DNA of 64,000 nucleotides, from assembly GCF_036669915.1 (NCBI RefSeq), contig NC_089318.1:9581390-9645389 (forward strand), in the 5' to 3' direction. The notes below the pieces were generated by a model. The model ran no database searches, was not told where the DNA came from, and was given only the letters and a program-made list of their open reading frames with translations. Below are positions 31,562 to 64,000 of this stretch, in pieces; position 1 is the first letter of the stretch; every line of letters begins with the position of its first letter. Source of the stretch: Pocillopora verrucosa. Lineage: Eukaryota > Cnidaria > Anthozoa > Scleractinia > Pocilloporidae. The translations under genes and the position numbers were made by a program.

Positions 31562-33601
31562 TCAAAATGGTTGTTAAGGTAATACACTTGGTGTGTCTCT
31601 TAGATCACTGTCTGATTGAATACATGGGTTGAACCATTTCTGTCACAACCATTTCTTAGTTACTGCGATGAAAAGCTTCTTCTGCATTCCTAAAGAGACT
31701 TGTTTGACCAAGGTAACTTGTGTAACACAGTTGAGTTTGAATAAATGGGTCAAACAACTTATAAGCAAACTAGTAGCTATAGGGAGAAGAAACTACCCTT
31801 TACCATGTAACATCAGTCTGTATATTATCCATACTGTTCTCTTTCCTTAATTGCTGACAAAGAGAATTTGTTTAACAATGTAGAGCTTTTGTAGTTGGTG
31901 ATCATTTCTTTTATTCCTCTGACCTGTGGGGGCAAGGGCCTGCTTCACTCAAACACATTTACTCAGCATTCAATTTAATGACTCTAATGCATACGTGAAG
32001 AATAAGTAAATTCCTAAGGAACAGAAAAATAACTTTTGCAAAAATGCACTAATGTATTAGACAAGAATAATGAGTGCAAAGATACCACAAGACAAAACTT
32101 ACCAATTGCTAAGGGAATATACAAGGCATGAACATTTGTAAGAAAGTTTACCTCAACACAAAATAAGACACAAGCAAAAAGGGCATGAAATATGATATCA
32201 GAAGGGCCATGTAATTTACATAAAATGCAAAAATTATGCTGTAGAAATGATATGTGGAAAAACAAAAAATAAATTAATGGTTGTGGAAATATGAGACATA
32301 TTTGTGAGAAATAAAAAAATTACACATGCACCACAACATGACCATAATATATGAGTCAGAGGTGATATTATAAGAAAGATGAAATTACATACAAGTTACT
32401 TTTAGGGGTCAAAGACTTACTTGGACCTTTAACAGTAAGGGGTCATGTTAACAAGTAATCAGCAAATTTCCTTCTAGAATTGAATGAAGTTAGAAAATCC
32501 AGGGATTATGTTTCAAGTGGTCAGATTGTAAATATTCCTACAAAACTTAATAACAATTTAGGGTGACTATAATGATCTGAAAACTTGAGAATTTACTATT
32601 TTGGTCTGATCTGCAAGAAGCTATTGCTCTCTAGTGAAATTGTTGCAAAATATGTTAGATCCTGATAGTTATTAGAAGTGGGAATTATGCTGTAATAAAA
32701 ACAAAGGTATGAAAACGTGGTTAATGTCTACAAAAACCTCTTTTCAAATGGTATGATCTCAGAAATGTAGACTGGAGAGTATTCAAATTTGTTTTTTAAT
32801 TTTCTGGTAAATTATATGTTGTCACTGGGTGAATTATTTTGTTGATGAAAAGGCATGTGATGAACATTTTCCAAAAGCCTATCAAAGCGATTGAAAGTAA
32901 TCCCTCGCTTTGTTCTCTGATTTGCTTAGCAAGTTCACGCCACTCTCGTCCGTTCAAATGTGTGATTTTTTTCAAGCTTTTTGATTAAGTCAGTCCTAAA
33001 TCGAAAAAACTATGAGAATTGAACGTAAATGCAATTTAAAACGCGAGTGACTTAAACTCTTTTTATAGAAAAAGAGTTGATTTCCATTTTTAGATTAAAA
33101 CAGTGCGATACTAACGGGCCACCATACAATAGCGTGTGTTGGGAACTTACATCAGCACGTTGGCGTACTGCGTTGAGCGAAAACATAATTGCGTGACAGC
33201 ACTAAAACGAGGAGGAAGTAGAGTTTTTATTCCATCGTGGTTAGCGAAAAAAAAGACAGAATTGTGTCGTTTGAAAGAAAGTTTTTGGAGTCATGAACTG
33301 ACCAGATAGAATGTTTTTGTTGTGTTATTACTATATATATATTTGTGAAAGTTTCCCATGCGACAGTGGCGTTAGTCCTCTTTCCTCCCGTGTTGCGTAA
33401 GCCGCGTGGGTTTTTCCCAATTGACCAATCAGAATGTGTAAACTTCGTTTACCTGCGTCACAAAGGCACGTGCGACTTACAGGGCTGATGTAAACAGAGG
33501 AGCGCAAAGTGAGATCCAAACCGGTTCCTCGAGCGAAGGACTTCGCATATATTCCCTCTTTATGTGATCTATAAATCGTTGTCTCAACCTAAGTTAGAAT
33601 C
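31562..33601. other. Spacer between cytochrome b5 and CHAC genes
   Basis: No supported exon. A partial family A MITE copy lies at about 31795-31935, and a fragment of the other end (GGTGATATTATAAG...TTTTAGGGGTC) at 32340-32412 may be its continuation around an inserted piece. The last 200 bases are the CHAC promoter side. Confidence 0.5.
31795..31935 (+). repeat. MITE-like family A copy (partial)
   Basis: ACCCTTTACCATGTAACATCAG, CCATACTGTTCTCTTTCC, GACAAAGAGAATTTGTTTAAC, TTGGTGATCATTTC. Confidence 0.6.
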
Positions 33602-36600
33602 ATGATTGAGAAAGTTAATTCTCAATCAAATAGTAAAGACGATGCTTCAAGGAGTTTGTGGGTTTTTGGCTACGGTTCTTTGATTTGGAAACCCGATTTT
33701 CCTTTCGAATACTGCGTTGTCGGCCATATCGATGGATTCGTCCGGCGATTTTATCAGGGAAGCACTTGGCATCGTGGTGATTCCGAAAAGGTAGAGAGCA
33801 TTCAATTTTACATTGATTTGAAAACATATAAGAGAGTCTCATAACGCGTTATTTTTGTTTTCAGCCAGGTAGAGTGGTAACCTTGGTGGAGGAAAAACAG
33901 GTATTTTTATGTAAACAGCGTTAATGATCGTAGAATTTCACTGTACAAAGCTATCTTGATAAGGTAGCATTGATAGATAACATCGGGAGCCACAGAAGGA
34001 AAGGATTGATTTTACTTCCTAGTTAACGATATCTTTGTAATGACAATAACACGATCAAGTATAGTTTTTTTTAGACGCGATTCGATTTTCCTAGGATCTT
34101 TCAACCGGCTTAACGTCAATCAGGCTGTACGAACAATGTATCATAGATTTTGTTTAACGCGTTCAGTTAAGGTGTGCAAGTTGAATAACAAATTTAACTT
34201 ACGACAATGATGTACCAAATGACCTTCGGAACAGTACAGTCTATACTATCGGACGCGAGAAACTTTTTTTTAATAGAGTCACATCTTATTCAAGGATAGT
34301 ATTAGATCTGAAAGAAATTGTTTCGTTCACGCACGAGTGGGCGTTTTAGCGTTTGCTTTCTCTAAAACGAAAAGTGCAATCAATTTGTTTTGGAATTTTT
34401 TAAGTCCATGGTTCGTTAGTGCGTTGGTAGTAAACAAACTTGGATTGTAATTTGCATACAGTCGTCTCTGCGTAAAACGGCTCAGAATTTATTAGGTCAA
34501 AACGTCTTTTCCTTTTGATGGAATCTTCCATCGAAACATTGAAAACTCGTGGAAGTCCAATGCTACAAGTATTTGCTTTGTATCAGCGTGGGTGCAAGCA
34601 GGTCGAGACCCAAATGCGGATGGTCTAATTAAATACGCTCTTGAATTTTTATTTAATCTCTATCTTATGTTGTTCGTTGTGTCTCCTTTGTAATTGTGAA
34701 TTAAATTTTAAAACAGCTTTTATTTAGCTCCTTTGTGCTTGCGAGAAAATGAAAAGTGAAATTCGAGAACTTTCACTCATGTTTTTCATGCTGCTTTTAT
34801 AAAAAATTTACGTAATGAACTTTGAAAAGCTTGCTTTCTGATGCAAATACATATCTCCGCCTCTTGTGATTTCGAGGAATACTTTTATTACATCCAAACC
34901 AGATGTTTTCCTATACGTTGGTCCACCACTTTGGTATTTTTGGTGAAATTCGTTATGTTTAAATGTAAAAGCCACAAAAGTTCCTCGGCAAATTATCCCT
35001 TGGAAGGTTTTTGTTTACGGTGTGAGTCGGAAAATTAGACATTTTTCCTCGACCAGGTCCCCAGCTCAAAACCTGTCATGCTGGATTTTTGTATTAAATG
35101 GTTAAATAAATCTTTAAAGAGATAAGGAGATTCGTCAAAATAAAACTCAAAGTGGATGAATTTGATTGGCGAATAGTAATTCAAAATGACACTTGTTAAA
35201 GAAATTGTGAAGGGTTTAGGGGATATTGAACTTGGGCAAGTTTACTTCGACAGGTGTCGTTAAAAAAATCATTTTCTTAATTAAGTTCCTTTCCTTAAGT
35301 AAATAGCGAACAATTTATACTAGTCCTAGGAAAACTTGTGTAGTCCAAGAGGGCTCGTGGTAAAGGAACCCGTGGCAAGAAGAGCTTTTGGCGTGAGCCT
35401 AATGAATTTAGCGCTCGGCCGTCAGAATAATGAGAAATATCATTCTACGCACAAATCTTTGTTTCTTTCTTTGTTTTTTCTTCTTTTCAACCGACGCACA
35501 CTGCACGCTCTACAATCAAAGTATCAAACGCAGCACGTTTATGAATAAGAGTGCACGTGGTCCAAGTACTGACGTTCTGCTGAGTGGCACATGACCGCTT
35601 ATCTGTATTCACCCAGAAGCATATACTCTTTCGAGTAAACAGCGCTAAGAAGTATCCGCCTAAGATCGTTTATTTTCAGCAGTGAATCATTTTTCACACT
35701 GAATTATTTGATCGTAGAAAATGCCTTCTTCACCGAAGAATGATAAGAATGAAGAATGCTTTCAATCAAACAAAGAAACCAAAATTACTCCAACAGTGAT
35801 ACGTCTTTGTCCAAATACTATTATAAACCTCGCACTTCCATCATCTCTTACTTTCCTTCCCACAGCTCAGTCCGAGCAGACTTGAAAATTAGAGAGTGAA
35901 GGAAAAGAACGAAGATTGTTGAAACTTAGGAACTAATGGTTTGATTTCTCACATTTCGTGGCGTGTTACAGGCTTTAACGCCAATCTTTATTGTTACCAC
36001 TAAAATGAAGAAAATCATAACTCAGAACTTCTTAAGGGGAAATCAGAAACAAAGTTCACTAAAACCTACGAAAAGTACACTGACTGAGGACGTTTTCTTG
36101 TATAGCTTGCGAAAAGGTACCTTTAATGTGCACGTGTAATTGTGTTTATTACATCCATTTTGAAACCACTGGTAATCTTTGCAATCCGATTGGCTCTCTG
36201 CAGTGCGATTTAGTCGCAAATTGCATTATCTTGTGTTCGAAATCGCTTGTTTTTCTCAGCTAATGAGAAAGCAACACTTAAGACAAAACAACCAACCAGA
36301 TTTCAAGGCTTAATCACAGTAACCAATCGAATTGTCGGAAAGTGAAAGTTATGAAAGGGATCGTGCAAATTTTGTCCCAAAATCTTTTGGGACAAAATGG
36401 ATGAGTTCAATTTCTTACAGTTTTTTAATTAAGAAAATAAGATATTTGTACGGACTAAAATCCTGTATTTGGGTGATTAAATTTTGTCATTTGAAAATGG
36501 GTGTAGATACGAGGCAACACTACTGCCGTGTTAATCATAACCGTTACAATTTCTTCAAATGTGATTGGTGCATTGGCTGCTTTATTTTTCACTAATAATT

Positions 36601-37458
36601 CTGCGTAGTTGTAATCGGACATAGCAATTGGACAATTGGCTGTAATCGGACACTTGTACACTTGTAATCAGACAGTTAAAGCAGCCAATCATACTAAGTC
36701 CACTCAGCTGAATCCATCAATCACAGAATTGATCGCAATAACCATAGCAACAACCAATTATCCTCTCTTACTTTAGCTTTAGTCTCTACCAGAGATGTTT
36801 GTGCTCAATGTTTTTTTTTTCCCGGAAATTTAACGGTTATGATAAATTGGTAACAGGACTTCGTGTCGTCCAATTCTGTCGGTAAACATACTCGTGGTTG
36901 ACAAATCAGACTCCCGCTTCGCGGTCGTCCAATTTTTTGTTCATCACTCGCATGATTACAGACCGAATTGGACTCCTCAGTCCTATTATTATTATCAATT
37001 GGTTAACTTATATATTTTTATTTTCTCTTTAGGGCCGTGTATGGGGCATCGCATACAAGGTAGCGAGGGAAAACGCAAATCTTGCCTTGGGAAAACTCAA
37101 CGAACGTGAAATCGCTCTAGGGGGCTATGATCTTCGTCATTTATCTTTCAGTTGTAACGAGAAACCTTCACACAGATTCAATGTGGTGGCGTATGCTGCG
37201 ACTCCAAAAAATGCTCTGTATCTTGGACCAGCCTCGCCAGAGCAGATCGCCTCACAAATTGCCTACGCAAAGGGGAATTCTGGCCTGAATGTAGAGTACC
37301 TTGTTCGTTTAGCGGACTTTATGAGGGAAAAAGTGCCAGATTATGACGAACGACACCTGTTTGATTTGGAGAAATTAGTCAAGAAAGAGTTAGGACTTTC
37401 CACTGATGCTTTCACGTCATGGACTCAGCTAAAATACAACTTAACGAGTCGAGGATGA
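33602..37458 (+). CDS. CHAC2: ChaC-type glutathione gamma-glutamylcyclotransferase, 3 exons, 216 aa
   Basis: Exons: 33602-33790, 33865-33900 (a 36-base microexon) and 37033-37458, all phase 0. The enzyme cleaves glutathione to 5-oxoproline and Cys-Gly in the cytosol. The VFGYGSLIWKPDFPF motif (GYGSL at residues 23-27) forms the substrate loop. RRFYQGSTWHRG and PGRVVTLVEE match human CHAC2 (RRFWQGSTDHRG, PGRVVTLVED). The catalytic Glu is most likely E101 in NEREIALGGY. The tail has YLGPASPEQIA and DERHLFDLEKLVKKEL, again CHAC2-like. An extra 18-residue polar N-terminus precedes the usual start (human begins at the W of WVFGYGS). The single gene may be co-orthologous to CHAC1 and CHAC2. Intron 2 is 3.1 kb. 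Confidence 0.93.
33901..37032 (+). other. CHAC intron 2
   Basis: A 3.1 kb intron. I see no exon, tRNA or clear transposon; short frames (for example 34841-35038 and 36332-36595) have no domain signature. Confidence 0.55.
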
Positions 37459-39580
37459 AATGAAAACCGCGGGTGATGGTTGTAAGTAGGACATAATCTA
37501 ATGAAAGAATCGATAATTCCATGAAGAAAATCTTTATTAGAAACAACCGCACTCGTTTTGTATTGCAAAGGAAAAAGGAAAAACACTGTCTAAATGACGT
37601 CCAGTCACTTAGAAAATAACGTTAAGTGACATTGCATCAATGTTGAATTACTTTGACTTTTAATAGAATTTACCCAATTTCTATACTATTTATTTCTAGG
37701 GGAAGTAATTATAAGGGGCTGACAGAAGGCATATTGAAAACGTAATTCCAAAAGGATTTGTTTTCATACTTTCGCATCTATCTTGATAAGAGAATGATTT
37801 ATGTGACGAACACTTGAAAACAAAGATATATTATAAATATAGTGTAAATAGCAAAAGTTTTGCTCAACTAACGTCGGGCCGCTTCAATTTTGACCCACAA
37901 ATTCTCGTCTTTTTGTTAAAATTTAACAAACCTAAGTCAAAACAAGTCTTACGTGAAAGTAGGCTACAGAGGTTAGAGGGGTTTGTAATATTTGATGAAA
38001 AGTAGGAAAATTGCTTTCCAATTGTTGTTAACTCCCACTCTGGAGGACTGAAAGTGTGAAACTAACGCACGCTTTGGATACTTTTTACGTTGTTAAAAGG
38101 TTATGTATTTTATAAGTATGAAAAAGCGTTGACTTACAGGTTGCAAAAAAAAACAAACAAATCTAAAAAGATTTCTTGATTAAATTGATGAGGTGAAAAC
38201 CATTGCGTCCGCTTTGTGCGAGTGTGTGTGCGCGTGTGAGAGTGCGAGTGCATCTTTTCTACGACCTAAATGAATAGACCAAGCTCATGGAGTTTTCTTT
38301 TTCTGGTATTTGCGCTTAATAACGTATTGCTTGTTCCAGGCATTCCGTTGGTAAAATAAAGCGCAATAGCAGACGGCCCGATATCCAGCGCGATAGCAGC
38401 GGAGGAGTGGAAAAACGGGGAAGGTTGGGTCGGGTTGCCTAATCTACGACCCGACCCAAACCTCCCTCATTTTAGCCATACCGTTCCTATTGCTCTGTTA
38501 ACTATTTCGTTCCTTTTATAACATACAAATTAGCTGGGCAGAAGCGACTACAGCTTCTAGGCGGCACTTTTTGACCGCATTACTCGAAACTGTGGTTAGA
38601 TCAAAAGATATATCTGCTATTCGCTAGCCGAAAGGTTCGGTCTGGGAAAAACTGTACTCGAGACAGAGGGCAGAGTTTTTCCACGCTGGTGAATATTTTT
38701 TCTGTTTTGCTTCACTGAAATTAAAAACCTAGATTACCTAGGAGTACAAGTGCAGTTCTTCACGTCTTCAAGACAAGTGGAAGCGCGCGCGAGGAGAGAG
38801 CAAAAATCACGCGCGGTACTCAGGCTTCGTTCTTGCCTCCGCTGGAAAAATAAAGCTTGCTTTAGGGACTTAATCGTGATTTGAATTTTTAGCGAGCAAG
38901 CTAGCAACCATTAGCGAGTGGAATTTCCAAACGAATTTCTGGGACGAATATCGCTAAACCAGCACCTCAGCCACGTAGTAGTTAAATAAATTTATTGCCA
39001 TTTCATTGTGGATAAAAAGAATCAAGACCCACCATGGTGAGGATTTTTATTCAAGCACAGAATATGTCACACAGCCATCATTTTATGATGTCACGCGAAA
39101 TTTTAAGCATTGCGTGACAAAGGAGACGATAGGACTGTGACATGCTGAGATCGAATGAAGCTACAGTAGTATTAATTGTGATGATCTTTTTTAACTTTCT
39201 CGGTGTACCAACAATTAAAACAGGTAGAATAGAAATCAAGATTAATAATTTGACCTGACTCGCCATTCCCGAAATTAACTATTTACACCATACTGTGTTT
39301 TCCAGAGGGAAAGATCGTGATGCATGTAAATAGCACAGTTTCCTCCACGAAAAGCTACTCACGTGATAAAGTTTCCCTGTCCAATTTTGTACTGAAAATC
39401 AGTGCAATTAAGAAAATTCTATGAAGGAAAACAATGCATTTACTCTTTAAGACTTCCTCAGTAGCTTGATTGTTAAGCAGCATGACTCGACCAGACGATA
39501 TATTGCATTTCCTTGCTCTTCTACTTAGTTCAGTTCACTTTTGAAGCCTTTCAAATTTTAAGCACAGATCAAGAAAACTT
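37459..39580. other. Spacer between convergent CHAC and INO80
   Basis: Both 3' UTRs. Contains an alternating purine-pyrimidine run (GTGTGTGTGCGCGTGTGAG) at about 38221-38250. A 62-codon minus-strand frame at 39078-39266 starts with a signal-peptide-like segment but is otherwise unsupported. Confidence 0.55.
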
Positions 39581-63738
<24,158 letters not shown>

Positions 63739-63773
63739 GGAAACAAAGCCAAGTAAAACCTGAAAATGATGAC
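63739..63773. promoter_or_regulatory. Very short head-to-head start interval
   Basis: Only 35 bases separate the INO80 ATG (minus) from the ATG at 63774 of a plus-strand gene. The real promoters must overlap coding or UTR sequence of the opposite gene, or lie in upstream exons. Confidence 0.35.
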
Positions 63774-63952
63774 ATGGAGAAGATAATTTGGGATTTTATA
63801 GAGAGGGGAATATCGGAAGAAGGCGATCGTGACGTGAATTACATTTCAGATTTGCCATCAACTTTCGCTTCTCGTGGTCAAACGTGTGTAAAGTTCCTGA
63901 AACTTGTCCCGGAGATTACGATTGAAAGGCAGTCAAGAACAGAGCTTACTTG
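63774..63952 (+). CDS. Unrecognised gene, first coding exon (partial)
   Basis: I do not recognise this protein. The frame MEKIIWDFIERGISEEGD-RDVNYISDLPSTFASRG and on to RTELTW runs into a donor TTG-GTAAAG at 63953; the rest lies beyond the window. The frame is also open upstream, with in-frame ATGs at 63720 and 63732 overlapping INO80 exon 1 antisense. I use 63774 because it leaves the INO80 start free. The predicted exon looks like a normal mixed-composition globular sequence, not low-complexity, which supports a real gene. Confidence 0.5.
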
Positions 63953-64000
63953 GTAAAGAGTGCCACATTGTGCCTCAAAGTAATTAGTTGTTCGAGCAAG

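Overview
The window is a piece of an AT-rich invertebrate animal nuclear genome. Genes are split into many short exons with GT-AG introns. Several protein families match human orthologues almost exon for exon (ETAA1, ERMARD, INO80), and introns and spacers are full of short palindromic (MITE-like) repeats. The repeat types and the spliced gene content make a cnidarian, probably a stony coral or close relative, my best guess. This is inference from recognition; I could not run a search.

Layout, left to right. (1) 580-646 (+): last exon of a steroid 5-alpha-reductase (SRD5A1/2-like). (2) 1483-5799 (+): complete 8-exon ETAA1-like gene, an RPA-binding ATR activator, 506 aa. (3) 5800-9082: gene-free, repeat-bearing spacer. 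(4) 9083-17.4 kb (-): an unnamed tryptophan/glycine-rich gene built from three tandem homologous exons of about 290, 292 and 217 codons; it carries GW-type motifs that resemble Argonaute-binding hooks. (5) 18094-22950 (+): complete 7-exon ERMARD-like gene, 676 aa, divergent from gene 4. (6) 24457-27207 (-): two-exon secreted glycerophosphodiester phosphodiesterase, 370 aa. (7) 30610-31561 (+): cytochrome b5-domain protein whose 5' end is not resolved. (8) 33602-37458 (+): three-exon ChaC-type gamma-glutamylcyclotransferase, 216 aa. (9) 39581-63738 (-): complete INO80 chromatin-remodelling ATPase, which I resolve into 42 coding exons that stay in frame from start to stop (1750 aa). (10) 63774-63952 (+): first coding exon of an unrecognised gene that starts head-to-head with INO80.

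The genes do not form a pathway. ETAA1 and INO80 both act in replication stress and chromatin. CHAC degrades glutathione, GDPD cleaves glycerophosphodiesters, and SRD5A reduces steroids. The GW gene is the one locus that looks undescribed: RG-type N-terminal residues, repeated GW/W motifs and recent exon duplication with gene conversion would fit a small-RNA pathway scaffold, but that role is not proven.

Mobile DNA: at least two related MITE families (A and B) with TTAACCCTTT-like ends occur in many copies. There is also a third palindromic family (C), two perfect foldback elements, a tRNA-derived SINE, a TA-flanked pogo/Tigger-like element with a decayed transposase tail, and an INO80 exon fragment copied between MITEs.
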